The notes beneath the pieces were generated by a model. It was not told where the DNA came from and did not search any database. It saw only the letters and a program-made list of their open reading frames with translations. From contig JAFTNW010000007.1 in NCBI GenBank assembly GCA_017451695.1, forward strand, positions 1 through 63,110: a DNA stretch of 63,110 bases, given 5' to 3'. Shown here piece by piece: positions 51,441 to 60,288 of this stretch. Positions within the stretch are counted from its first letter, which is position 1. Each line of letters starts with the position of its first letter. The DNA is from Bacteroidaceae bacterium (GTDB taxonomy: Bacteria; Bacteroidota; Bacteroidia; Bacteroidales; Bacteroidaceae). Both the position numbers and the translations under genes were made by a program.

Positions 51441-51941
51441 TTAAATAGTAAATTCTCTAATCTCACAGTTACCCATAAGCGTAACATCGCGGTGTGTAAC
51501 ACCCTCGAGCCCCGCTTGCATAATGCGGCAGAAGAAGCCGTGGCTGAATGCAAGCACTCTCTTGCCCGGGTACTCCCTGCGCACTTTCTCCAGGAAGGCC
51601 TGTGCTCTCTGTGCCATGGACTCCTCGGTTTCTACCGTTTCGTTAAGCACAGCCCCTTTAATGGGGGTGCCCGCAAGGTTGCCCAGGTCGCGCTCGCGCA
51701 GCAACGGCTCTTTTATAAATGTGCACTCAATACCGTTGAGGGCAATCTCGGCAGTGTCCAAGCAGCGTTTAAGGTCGCTGCACAGCACCACGTCGAATGT
51801 CATGCCGGCAAGGCGTGGGCGCAGGCTCATTGCCTCCTCCTTTCCCTTTTCCGATAGGTGTCCGGGTGTTTGCCCCTGAAACAATCCTTTTGAGTTCTCT
51901 ATTGTTTCGCCATGGCGTACAAGATACAATGTTGTGCTCAT
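51441..51941 (-). CDS. Histidine phosphatase family protein (phosphoglycerate-mutase-like)
   Basis: A 166-residue cytoplasmic phosphatase. The phosphorylated His is in LVRHGETIENSKG near residue 8 and the second His in AFSHGFFCR near 135. The substrate is unclear; candidates include sugar phosphates, cobalamin intermediates and other small phosphates. I chose the ATG at 51941 over the longer form because the LVRHGE motif then falls at the usual distance. Confidence 0.88.
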   Translation of the reverse strand: MSTTLYLVRHGETIENSKGLFQGQTPGHLSEKGKEEAMSLRPRLAGMTFDVVLCSDLKRCLDTAEIALNGIECTFIKEPLLRERDLGNLAGTPIKGAVLNETVETEESMAQRAQAFLEKVRREYPGKRVLAFSHGFFCRIMQAGLEGVTHRDVTLMGNCEIREFTI

Positions 51942-51954
51942 AATGCTATTGCTA

Positions 51955-51991
51955 TAAAAAAAGTCGGCAACCGTTTGCATTGGTGCCGACT
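51955..51991 (-). terminator. Terminator after pheS
   Basis: Reverse-strand stem AGTCGGCA / TGCCGACT followed by a run of seven T, between pheS and the phosphatase gene. Confidence 0.8.
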
Positions 51992-52006
51992 CTCTGTTTG
52001 TTGATT

Positions 52007-53026
52007 TTAATTTGCGCTCTCAAAAAGTTTTAAGAATCGGACATCGTTCTCGCTGAACAGTCGCAAATCCTTAACCTGATATTTAAGGTTGGTGATACGC
52101 TCTATACCCATACCGAATGCGTAACCCGAATACTCCTTGCTGTCGATACCGCAGAGCTCAAGCACGTTGGGGTCCACCATACCACAGCCAAGAATCTCCA
52201 CCCAGCCTGTTCCTTTGCAGAAGGGGCAGCCCTTGCCACCGCAGATGTTACAGCTTATGTCCATCTCGGCGCTGGGCTCTGTGAATGGGAAATATGAGGG
52301 ACGAAGGCGTATCTTGGTATCCTTGCCGAACATCTCCTGTGCAAAGAGCAGGAGCACCTGTTTAAGGTCGGTGAACGATACGTTCTTGTCAATATACAAT
52401 CCCTCCAATTGGTGGAAGAAACAGTGTGCGCGGTAGCTGATGGCCTCATTGCGATATACACGGCCCGGAGCTATGATGCGGATAGGGGGCTTGCTTGTCT
52501 CCATCACACGGCTCTGTACGCTGCTGGTGTGTGTGCGCAGGATGATGTCGGGGTGAGCTTCCACAAAAAATGTGTCCTGCATATCGCGTGCGGGGTGGTC
52601 CTCGGCAAAGTTCATGGACGAGAATACATGCCAATCGTCCTCAACTTCGGGGCCGTTGGCAATAGAGAATCCCAAGCGGGCAAAAATATCCACAATCTCG
52701 TTCTTTACAATTGTAAGCGGGTGGCGTGTACCTAATGTGGCAGGGTAGGCGGGGCGTGTGAGGTCTATGTCGCACATCTCCTCGTCGCTTGTCTCCAACT
52801 GCTCTTTAAGGTTGTTTATATGCTCCTGAATAGCTGTTTTCAGTTCATTCAGTTTCACACCAACCTCTCGCTTTTGCTCGGCAGGCACCTCGCGGAATTG
52901 TGCCATAAGGCCGTTGAGAATTCCTTTTTTGCTCAAATATTTAAGGCGCAGTGCCTCCAATTCATCGGCATTGGTGGCGGTTACTCCTTTAATCTCTTCA
53001 AGCAATGAATTTATTTGCTCTATCAT
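52007..53026 (-). CDS. pheS: Phenylalanine--tRNA ligase alpha subunit
   Basis: Charges tRNA-Phe together with PheT, which is elsewhere. The 339-residue protein has an N-terminal coiled coil (residues 1-90) and a class II aminoacyl-tRNA synthetase core: HPLTIVKNEI (near 103), SYRAHCFFHQLEGLYI (near 196) and motif 3 GMGIERITNLKY (near 309). Length is normal. Confidence 0.97.
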   Translation of the reverse strand: MIEQINSLLEEIKGVTATNADELEALRLKYLSKKGILNGLMAQFREVPAEQKREVGVKLNELKTAIQEHINNLKEQLETSDEEMCDIDLTRPAYPATLGTRHPLTIVKNEIVDIFARLGFSIANGPEVEDDWHVFSSMNFAEDHPARDMQDTFFVEAHPDIILRTHTSSVQSRVMETSKPPIRIIAPGRVYRNEAISYRAHCFFHQLEGLYIDKNVSFTDLKQVLLLFAQEMFGKDTKIRLRPSYFPFTEPSAEMDISCNICGGKGCPFCKGTGWVEILGCGMVDPNVLELCGIDSKEYSGYAFGMGIERITNLKYQVKDLRLFSENDVRFLKLFESAN

Positions 53027-53251
53027 AGTTTTACGTTTTTTTATTCTTGTTTTTGCGCTATAAAATTATTCCTTAGAAGAATTGCTTTACTTCGCTACAA
53101 TAATTTTGCAAATGTAGTCAATTATGCCGAATTTATGAATAATCGCATCACATTTTATTTCCTTAAAACAGCTATTATTCCTCTTTTTTTATGTGTTGAT
53201 GATAAAATTTAGAAAAGATTTTGCTTATTGAGGTTTTTTTTATCAAATTCG

Positions 53252-53274
53252 CAGTTTCGGAAACTGTTTTTTTT
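53252..53274 (+). terminator. Short hairpin with T run just before the Rel gene
   Basis: CAGTTT-CGG-AAACTG followed by eight T, ending 17 bases before the start codon. It is the shape of a weak intrinsic terminator or attenuator placed in the leader. Confidence 0.45.
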
Positions 53275-53291
53275 CAAAAAGGGAGGATATT

Positions 53292-55157
53292 ATGGAATAC
53301 AAGGAAATAGATAAAGGTGTTGAAGAGCTGTTGGCAACACTGTCTCGTCGCCTGTCGAGCGAGGATATTGACCGAATAAGAACAGCCTACGAACTTGCAC
53401 GCGAAGCTCATAAAGAGCAACGCCGCAAATCGGGCGAGCCATATATTATACACCCCATTGCGGTTGCACGCATTGTGGCCGAGGAACTACGCCTGGGTGC
53501 CAACCCCATAATAGCGGCCTTTCTGCACGATGTGGTTGAGGACACCCCTTACACCATAGAGGATATTGAGGAGCGTTTCGGTGCCGATGTTGCCTTCCTT
53601 GTAAATGTAATTACCAAGAAAAAGAAACAGCACTACGACTCGTCCAAGCAGATAGACAACTACAAGCAGATGCTCGACTCCATCCACTATGATATCCGCG
53701 CCCTGCTCATAAAACTATCCGACCGCTTGCATAATATGCGCACCCTCGACAGCATGCGCCCCGACAAGCAGATGAAGATTGCCGGAGAAACAGATTATTT
53801 CTATGCTCCCCTTGCTCACCGCTTGGGCTTGTACCACATCAAGCGCGAGCTTGAAAACCTCTCTTTCCGTTACCGTTGTCCTCGCGAATATGACCTTATA
53901 GAGGGGCTGCTTGCCGAGGAACAGGCGCATAAGGAAGAGGCCCTTGCCCCCTTCGTGCAAAAGATAGAGGAGATGCTGCAAAACAGCGGCATATACATGG
54001 GACGCACCGAACTCGTATGCCGCGGTCCTTATAACACATGGAAAAAAATGCACGCATCGGGTTGCGACTTCAAACATGTGGAGGGGAAATTCTATGTGCG
54101 TATAATATATCCCAATACCCACGACTATTCCGAGAAGGATATGAGCCTGAGAATCTACTCCATGCTCACCGATGCCTTCAAAGAGAAGCCCGCATCGGTA
54201 GCCAATTTCATAGATTCTCCCAAGGAGAACGGCTACCAGAGTTTCCATGTGAAGCTGCTCACGGCCAACGGCACTTGGGAAGAGGTGCATATATCATCGG
54301 AACGCATGGTGCGCAAGTCGCAGTTCGGTTGTGTGGCCGAGAGTTCTGAAAGCAACATCACCAATTGGTTGGAAAAATTCAAACTCGTATTACAGGATAT
54401 TGCCTTCCATGGCAAGGAGGTAGAGTACATGGAGGGTGTAACCTCATCGTTCTATAACGACGATATAATGGTCTTTACCCCCAAAGGCAACTGTATTATT
54501 TTGCCCACGGGAGCCACGGCTTTGGATTTTGCGTTCGAGATACACAGCGAGCTTGGCGCGCATGCTCAATATGCCCGCGTAAACGGCACTCTTTGTTCCA
54601 TAAAAACGGTGCTCAAACGTGGCGATTGTGTGGAGATAGGGCAAAGCATGGATGTTGTTCCCAAGCGCGATTGGTTGCAACATGTATCCACCTACAAAGC
54701 AAAATCGCGCCTCAACAGCATACTGAGCAAGCAACGTAAACTTCCATACGAGCGTTGCGAGAATTGCCACCCCCTGCCCGGCGACGAGGTGATAGGTTTC
54801 AAGAAAGAGGATGGCAGCATCATAGTGCACCGCCGCGACTGCAAATCGGCAATCAGGCTGGCATCGCAGCATGGCGACGATATCATCCCCGTGAATTTTG
54901 AAGAGGATAGCGATTTTCTCTATCCTGTTAAAATCAATATCAAGGCTGTCGATCGCTATCATCTGCTTATAGATATAGTGGAGTGTATAACCAATAAACT
55001 CAAACTATCCCTCTCGCACATAGCAACCGAGTGTACCGACGAGATTGTAACCTGCTCGGCCACCTTCTTTGTTCACTCCTCGGCCGAATTGCAGGAGGTA
55101 ATCTCCAATATCTCAGAAATAGAAGGCGTCGATGAGGTGAGCCAGCGAATAGAGTAG
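53292..55157 (+). CDS. RelA/SpoT-family protein, synthetase site degenerate
   Basis: A 621-residue member of the (p)ppGpp enzyme family. HD hydrolase domain: YIIHPIAVA (His54) and FLHDVVEDT (79-85), plus LSDRLHNMRT near 140, all intact. In the synthetase domain the NGYQSFH motif is kept, but the catalytic Asp of the DxxxxR motif appears to be Gly265 and the RFKD segment reads SVAN. A TGS domain (about 385-450) and a C-terminal ACT domain follow. I infer mainly (p)ppGpp hydrolysis. The protein is shorter than typical RelA (about 740). Many Bacteroidota carry a second, full-length copy; it is not in this window. Confidence 0.85.
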   Translation: MEYKEIDKGVEELLATLSRRLSSEDIDRIRTAYELAREAHKEQRRKSGEPYIIHPIAVARIVAEELRLGANPIIAAFLHDVVEDTPYTIEDIEERFGADVAFLVNVITKKKKQHYDSSKQIDNYKQMLDSIHYDIRALLIKLSDRLHNMRTLDSMRPDKQMKIAGETDYFYAPLAHRLGLYHIKRELENLSFRYRCPREYDLIEGLLAEEQAHKEEALAPFVQKIEEMLQNSGIYMGRTELVCRGPYNTWKKMHASGCDFKHVEGKFYVRIIYPNTHDYSEKDMSLRIYSMLTDAFKEKPASVANFIDSPKENGYQSFHVKLLTANGTWEEVHISSERMVRKSQFGCVAESSESNITNWLEKFKLVLQDIAFHGKEVEYMEGVTSSFYNDDIMVFTPKGNCIILPTGATALDFAFEIHSELGAHAQYARVNGTLCSIKTVLKRGDCVEIGQSMDVVPKRDWLQHVSTYKAKSRLNSILSKQRKLPYERCENCHPLPGDEVIGFKKEDGSIIVHRRDCKSAIRLASQHGDDIIPVNFEEDSDFLYPVKINIKAVDRYHLLIDIVECITNKLKLSLSHIATECTDEIVTCSATFFVHSSAELQEVISNISEIEGVDEVSQRIE

Positions 55158-55232
55158 TGGCTATACTCAACATAATAGCTCTGTTTCCGGGTGATTGCCT
55201 GCCAATCGCCCCATTTGTCAAATTTTATTTTT

Positions 55233-55253
55233 TTTGCGTAAAAAATACGCAAA
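55233..55253. promoter_or_regulatory. NrtR-type operator 1
   Basis: A perfect palindrome TTTGCGTA-AAAAA-TACGCAAA immediately upstream of the -33 box. It shares its arms with operator 2, whose start is 52 bases further, about five helical turns. Confidence 0.7.
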
Positions 55254-55256
55254 ATA

Positions 55257-55288
55257 TTTGGAGGTTGTATATTATCTATCTATCTTTG
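55257..55288 (+). promoter_or_regulatory. Promoter of the NAD/ADP-ribose operon
   Basis: TTTG (55257-55260), 20 bases, then TATCTTTG (55281-55288), a full Bacteroidota consensus. The -7 box overlaps operator 2, so a bound repressor would block the polymerase. The leader is very short, under 20 bases. Confidence 0.75.
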
Positions 55289-55305
55289 CGTTAAAATTAC
55301 GCAAA
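55285..55305. promoter_or_regulatory. NrtR-type operator 2
   Basis: TTTGCGT-TAAAATT-ACGCAAA: arms identical to operator 1 and the same 21-base span. It covers the last four bases of the -7 box and ends one base before the start codon. Confidence 0.7.
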
Positions 55306-55306
55306 G

Positions 55307-56365
55307 ATGAAAAATCAAGTAAGTAAAATAGTGATTATGGGAGGTAGTTTCAATCCTCCCACATTGGCACATTGCATGCTGATGAGGTGTGCCATAGATG
55401 CTTTGCAAGCAGAGGCCGGGTACTTTGTTCCCGTGAGCGATGCTTATCTGAAACGCAAGATGCGCCACTCGCATCCGCCTGTTGTGTTATCTACTGAACT
55501 GCGTATTAAAATGTTGCAGGCTATGTGCCAGAGCGATATGAAGGTGTGCGAAAAAGAGATAGGAACGGTGGAGCCAAGGACCTTGAAAACGCTGAAATCA
55601 TTCAAGGAGGAGTTCCCCGAGCATGAACTCTATTTTGTAATGGGGGATGATAAGTTGGAACTGCTCTCTCACCTTGCTGAAAAAGATGCCTTTTTCGATA
55701 CCTCAAAAGCTGTTCTCTATTCAAGGAATTCAAGTGGAATAGAAGAGGCGTTGAGAAATCACAAAGTGCTCTCCGCGCATGCAACGAATATAATTGTGTT
55801 ACCGCAACCCGAGGGTAGTGCCGGAATAAGTTCTTCCCTTGTAAGGGCACGCATGCTTTCGGGAGAGTCGTGCAAGGGTTTGCTTGTTCCCTCTGTTTGG
55901 GAAATGTTCAAGGAACTTAAACCGGCTGATTTCCCTGATGTAATCAATTCCTTTAATGGTGAGTATGAATTCTTGAATAACCGATATATCTGTTCGTTTG
56001 TGTGGCAAGGCATAGAATACAATAGTGTGGAGTCGGCCTTTCATGCCTCCAAATGCACCGATGAAAAAGAGAGAAGGGCTTTAAGTCTGTTGTCGCCACA
56101 TAAAGCCGCAATCAAAGGGGCGAGAATTACTCCCTGTTGCGATTGGGAAGAACGCAAATTGGAAATCATGATGTCCATACTTAATGAAAAGTTCAGCTGC
56201 AATCCGGTGCTGATGCAAAGGTTGATTGACACGGGAAACACTATTCTAATCAATGGAAATAATAATCATGAAACCTATTGGGGAGTTGATACGTACAGCT
56301 GGAACGGAGAGAATAACTTAGGTAAAATATTAATGACAATCAGAGATAAGGAGAAATTGAAATGA
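55307..56365 (+). CDS. NadD-like adenylyltransferase fused to a NADAR domain
   Basis: The 352-residue protein has an N-terminal nucleotidyltransferase domain (about 1-205) with GGSFNPPTLAH (the HxGH-type motif, here T-L-A-H) near 13 and ISSSLVRARM near 177, as in nicotinate-nucleotide adenylyltransferase. A NADAR (YbiA/DUF1768) domain follows at about 220-348, with WQGIEYNSVESAFHASK and TYWGVDTYSWNGENNLG. NADAR proteins remove or process ADP-ribose-type adducts. I infer a role in NAD or ADP-ribose handling, not the essential NadD of the cell. First gene of the regulated operon; overlaps the next by 4 bases. Confidence 0.85.
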   Translation: MKNQVSKIVIMGGSFNPPTLAHCMLMRCAIDALQAEAGYFVPVSDAYLKRKMRHSHPPVVLSTELRIKMLQAMCQSDMKVCEKEIGTVEPRTLKTLKSFKEEFPEHELYFVMGDDKLELLSHLAEKDAFFDTSKAVLYSRNSSGIEEALRNHKVLSAHATNIIVLPQPEGSAGISSSLVRARMLSGESCKGLLVPSVWEMFKELKPADFPDVINSFNGEYEFLNNRYICSFVWQGIEYNSVESAFHASKCTDEKERRALSLLSPHKAAIKGARITPCCDWEERKLEIMMSILNEKFSCNPVLMQRLIDTGNTILINGNNNHETYWGVDTYSWNGENNLGKILMTIRDKEKLK

Positions 56366-56910
56366 GATATAATATTGAGAAAATCAGAGATATTGTCCGC
56401 AAAAATCGGGCTATTGAAATTATATATTTTTGGGGACAAACACCCAATCATGAGGGAATAACAAAATCGTGCCTCAGCCAATGGTATGATGTCTGGTTTC
56501 AGGTAGATGGCATACAATATCACACTACCGAGCAATACATGATGGCAAGCAAAGCCCGCCTGTTTGCCGATGAGGAGACACTCCGCGAGATAATGGATGC
56601 CGAATCTCCTCGCGAGTACAAGAGCCTGGGGCGAAAGGTAAAAGGTTTTGATGCAAGTGTTTGGAACGAAAAGAAACTTGATGTTGTTGTCGAGGGCAAT
56701 AAAGCAAAGTTCGGGCAGAATCCTCAACTGAAAGAGTTTTTGCTTGCTACCGGTGATGCCATTCTTGTAGAGGCAAGCCCCTATGATAAAATCTGGGGAA
56801 TAGGCATGGACGAAGCAACTGCATCCACTGCAAGTGTCGAGGATTGGAAAGGCGAAAATCTGCTTGGCTGTGCCTTGATGGAGGTTCGCGATTGGTTTAG
56901 AAACAACTGA
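56362..56910 (+). CDS. NADAR domain protein (YbiA-like)
   Basis: A 182-residue stand-alone NADAR protein. Key segments: IYFWGQTPNHEG near 22, LSQWYDVWFQVDGIQYHTTEQYMMASKA near 40-66, and IWGIGMDEATASTASVEDWKGENLLG near 145. In other bacteria NADAR enzymes hydrolyse ADP-ribosylated guanine or release ribose-5-phosphate from riboflavin intermediates. It follows the NadD-NADAR gene by coupled translation; the two NADAR copies are not identical. Confidence 0.9.
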   Translation: MRYNIEKIRDIVRKNRAIEIIYFWGQTPNHEGITKSCLSQWYDVWFQVDGIQYHTTEQYMMASKARLFADEETLREIMDAESPREYKSLGRKVKGFDASVWNEKKLDVVVEGNKAKFGQNPQLKEFLLATGDAILVEASPYDKIWGIGMDEATASTASVEDWKGENLLGCALMEVRDWFRNN

Positions 56911-56920
56911 ATATATAACT

Positions 56921-57619
56921 ATGGAAGATAAGATAGGAGTATATACATACCGCTACCCGCATCCGGCAGTTACAGCCGATTGTGTTATATTCGGTTTTGA
57001 TGGGGTAACCATTAAGATATTGCTCATTCAACGTGGCATTGAGCCATATAAAGGTAAGTGGGCGTTTCCCGGTGGTTTTATGAATATGGACGAAACTGCT
57101 GAGGAGTGTGCAAAGAGAGAGTTGGAGGAGGAGACCGGTTTGAAGGATGCTGCCGTTGAGCAGTTATATACCTTTTCCGATGTGAACAGAGACCCACGCG
57201 AACGAGTGATTACCATTGCTCACTATGCTCTTGTGAGGTTGTCCGATGTTAAGGGGGGCGATGATGCCGCCTCGGCTCGTTGGTTTGCAATGGACGAGGT
57301 TCCGAGCCTTGCTTTCGACCACGACCGCATAATGCGAATGGCTGTAAACCGCCTTAAAGAGCGCATCTGCTTTGAGCCTATCGGTTTTGAACTCTTGCCC
57401 GAGGTCTTTACCATGACCGAATTGCAGAACCTGTATGAGGCAATTTTGGAGGTTAAGTTCGACCGTCGCAACTTCTACAATAAGATGCTTAAACTCGGTA
57501 TTTTATCGGAAGCAGAGCCGCGCCCTGCCAATGCAGCCCGCAGAACACCGAGCAAATATCGTTTCAATGCCGATAAATATGCCGAACTGAAACAAAAGGG
57601 ATTTAGATTGGAATTTTAA
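56921..57619 (+). CDS. NrtR-like Nudix transcriptional regulator
   Basis: A 232-residue protein with a Nudix domain and a C-terminal winged helix. The Nudix box at residues 52-74 is complete (G52, E58, R66, E67, E70, E71), so hydrolase activity may remain. The C-terminal 85 residues (FTMTELQNLYEAILEVKFDR, FYNKMLKLGIL) match the NrtR DNA-binding part. NrtR proteins bind ADP-ribose and then leave their operators. Two palindromes upstream of the operon are the expected binding sites, so autoregulation is likely. Confidence 0.88.
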   Translation: MEDKIGVYTYRYPHPAVTADCVIFGFDGVTIKILLIQRGIEPYKGKWAFPGGFMNMDETAEECAKRELEEETGLKDAAVEQLYTFSDVNRDPRERVITIAHYALVRLSDVKGGDDAASARWFAMDEVPSLAFDHDRIMRMAVNRLKERICFEPIGFELLPEVFTMTELQNLYEAILEVKFDRRNFYNKMLKLGILSEAEPRPANAARRTPSKYRFNADKYAELKQKGFRLEF

Positions 57620-57631
57620 GCAAGAAAGAAT

Positions 57632-60172
57632 ATGTATTACAATAAAATATTAGGTGGGATAGTCGGTGATATAATCGGTTCCACTCGTGAATGGAAAAAT
57701 GTAAAAACAGAGGATTTTGAGCTGCTGCCCGCAGGTAGTAGCTTTACAGATGATACAGTGATGACCTTGGCTGTTGCCGAATGGTTGATGACCGACCCTA
57801 CACATAGCGAGCGTGCGCTTGTGGAGTGCATGCAGCGTTTAGGCCGCAAGTACCCCAATGCAGGCTATGGCGGTATGTTCCACCGTTGGCTCAACACGGA
57901 GAATCCCGCGCCATATAACAGTTATGGAAACGGTTCGGCTATGCGTGTGAGCCCGGTGGGCTTATATGCCAACTCTATGGAGGAGGCTTTGGAGCTTGCC
58001 CGCATCACAGCATCTGTGAGTCACAATCACCCCGAAGGTATCAAAGGTGCGCAGGCAATAGCTGCCGCCATCTATCTGAAACGAACAGAGTGGTTCGATG
58101 TAGAAGGTAAAATCAAGCGCTTTGTAGAGGATCATTTTGGCTATAATCTCGATGTCGATTTAAGAGAACTTCGCAAAGACTATTCCTTTGATGTAACTTG
58201 TCAAGGTAGTGTTCCTATTGCAATTATGGCATTCTTGCAAGAGCCGTATAGTGCAGAAAAGGCTATTCGTTTGGCTGTGTCGATGGGTGGCGATTCCGAT
58301 ACTATCGGCTGTATGACCGCTTCAATTGCCACAGTTGAAAGGCCATTTGTATTGATTGGCACCAATAATTATGAGGACAAATGCAGAGAACTGCTCCCTC
58401 CCGATTTGCTGGATATCAATGACCGTTTCCTGGCATTTATCAATCGTCCGCTTAATCAGTCATACGAAGTCTCTGTTGCCGGTGGTGCTGTATATGCCGG
58501 TGAGTACCCGGGCGATAAGGATGAACAAGTAGCACGGCGCAAGATTGCACGGATGTATCACTTCGGCATCCGCCACTTCATCGACCTTACCGAGGAGGGC
58601 GAACTGTGTCCGTACAGCCACTTGCTGCCTGCCGACACCACATACACCCGCTTCCCAATCAGGGATTGTGGCGCTCCGTCGAGTGTTGAGTCTGTTCAAC
58701 GCCTGTTGTTGCGTATCGAGGAGTTAAAAAGGATGGAGGGATATGTATATCTGCATTGCTGGGGTGGTGTGGGCCGCACCGGAACCATAGTAGCGTGTTA
58801 TCAGTCGCAAGATGCCGAGGAACCCAATTTGTGCCATACTTTGGAGGTTCTCCGCAGTCGCTTTTCCAAGATGCCTAAATCTGCTCATAGGGAAACCCCT
58901 GAAACAAAGGAGCAGATAGAGTTTATAGAGCAATTTATAAATGCCGCTAAATTATACAAGGAGGAAAAAGCCAAGCGGGTTGTCGATTCCATTCGTGGCT
59001 GTTTGATGGCCGGTGCCGCAGGCGATGCCCTTGGCTACGAGGTGGAGTTTATGAGCCGCAGAGCAATACTCTCGCGCTTTGGCGAGCAGGGAATAATCAA
59101 ATTTGCACTCCACAAAGGCAAGGCATTGATAAGTGACGATACGCAGATGACTCTCTTCACTGCCAATGGTCTGCTCATGGGGCTCACACGCGGATATATG
59201 CGTGGTATCGGTGGCCGCCCCGAAGAGTATGTCGATGTAGCATATCTCGATTGGTATTACACGCAGACCGGCAGGAAACGCGAAATTCTAATTGACGATT
59301 GGCACCCAACCTGGCTGCGCGATTTGCCCGAAATGGCGCAATTGCGTGCTCCCGGTAACACATGTTTAAGTGCTTGTGAGAGCCTGCTGCGAAGAGAAAA
59401 GGTAATGAACAATAGCAAAGGCTGTGGTGGTATTATGCGCGTAGCTCCCATGGCGCTGCTTAATGCCGGATATGTTGCAAGAAACGCGAACTGTTACTCC
59501 ATAGAAGAACTTGCCGAGGCCGGTGGTACTATTGCCGAGTGTACCCATAAGCATCCGCTTGGTTTTTTGCCTGCATCGCTGCTCACTGTGTTGCTGAATA
59601 AAGTCGTGCCGATGACCGCCAAGCAAGTGCAGGAAGAGATTGACCAAATAGTTGCCGAAACTTTGGGTATTCTCGATGTAATCTATAAAGGTAAGTATGC
59701 CGAGGATAAGGAGTATCTGAAAGCATTGACTGAAAAGGCCATGCAATTGGCTCACTCCGATATTTCAGATGCCGATGCAATCTGCCGTCTTGGTGAAGGC
59801 TGGACGGGTGAGGAGGCTTGGGCTATTGCGCTATACTCGGCAGTGCGCCATATCGACAGCGTTGAGGATGCCATCATAGCATCGGTCAATCACGATGGCG
59901 ATAGCGACTCCACAGGCTCTGTGTGCGGCAATATCATGGGTGCAATATATGGCTACGAGTATATCAAAGAATGTAATATCTTCTGCCCCGAGGGTAATCT
60001 GTTGGAAGAGACTCTTGAGCTTTCCGAAATTATCCTTGCTCTTGCCGACGACCTTTCGACAGGCTGCACCATCAGCGAGTATGATCCCCTTGATACTCCC
60101 GAAAAGCAACAGTGGTATGAGCGCTATTGCGAGATGAAGCCGGCAGGCATTGGCAAAAACGGTACGTTGTAA
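57632..60172 (+). CDS. ADP-ribosylglycohydrolase - phosphatase - ADP-ribosylglycohydrolase fusion
   Basis: An 846-residue protein in three parts. Part 1 (1-280) is an ADP-ribosylglycohydrolase with FTDDT at 38-42 and GGDSDT near 219-224. Part 2 (about 285-445) is a dual-specificity/tyrosine phosphatase-like domain with HCWGGVGRTG at 375-384 (Cys376, Arg382). Part 3 (about 450-846) is a second ADP-ribosylglycohydrolase with ISDDT near 500-504 and HDGDSDS at 754-760. The enzymes remove ADP-ribose from proteins or small molecules; the phosphatase may act on ADP-ribose phosphate or RNA ends. It ends the operon. Confidence 0.88.
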   Translation: MYYNKILGGIVGDIIGSTREWKNVKTEDFELLPAGSSFTDDTVMTLAVAEWLMTDPTHSERALVECMQRLGRKYPNAGYGGMFHRWLNTENPAPYNSYGNGSAMRVSPVGLYANSMEEALELARITASVSHNHPEGIKGAQAIAAAIYLKRTEWFDVEGKIKRFVEDHFGYNLDVDLRELRKDYSFDVTCQGSVPIAIMAFLQEPYSAEKAIRLAVSMGGDSDTIGCMTASIATVERPFVLIGTNNYEDKCRELLPPDLLDINDRFLAFINRPLNQSYEVSVAGGAVYAGEYPGDKDEQVARRKIARMYHFGIRHFIDLTEEGELCPYSHLLPADTTYTRFPIRDCGAPSSVESVQRLLLRIEELKRMEGYVYLHCWGGVGRTGTIVACYQSQDAEEPNLCHTLEVLRSRFSKMPKSAHRETPETKEQIEFIEQFINAAKLYKEEKAKRVVDSIRGCLMAGAAGDALGYEVEFMSRRAILSRFGEQGIIKFALHKGKALISDDTQMTLFTANGLLMGLTRGYMRGIGGRPEEYVDVAYLDWYYTQTGRKREILIDDWHPTWLRDLPEMAQLRAPGNTCLSACESLLRREKVMNNSKGCGGIMRVAPMALLNAGYVARNANCYSIEELAEAGGTIAECTHKHPLGFLPASLLTVLLNKVVPMTAKQVQEEIDQIVAETLGILDVIYKGKYAEDKEYLKALTEKAMQLAHSDISDADAICRLGEGWTGEEAWAIALYSAVRHIDSVEDAIIASVNHDGDSDSTGSVCGNIMGAIYGYEYIKECNIFCPEGNLLEETLELSEIILALADDLSTGCTISEYDPLDTPEKQQWYERYCEMKPAGIGKNGTL

Positions 60173-60288
60173 TTGATAGATTGTAGGAATAAATTCACTC
60201 TATAATTTATAACAAAGAATATACCAAGTGCTTGGCTTTGTAAGTGGGCGCATCATTTTTGAAAGTATCCGATTAATTTGCAGAATGT

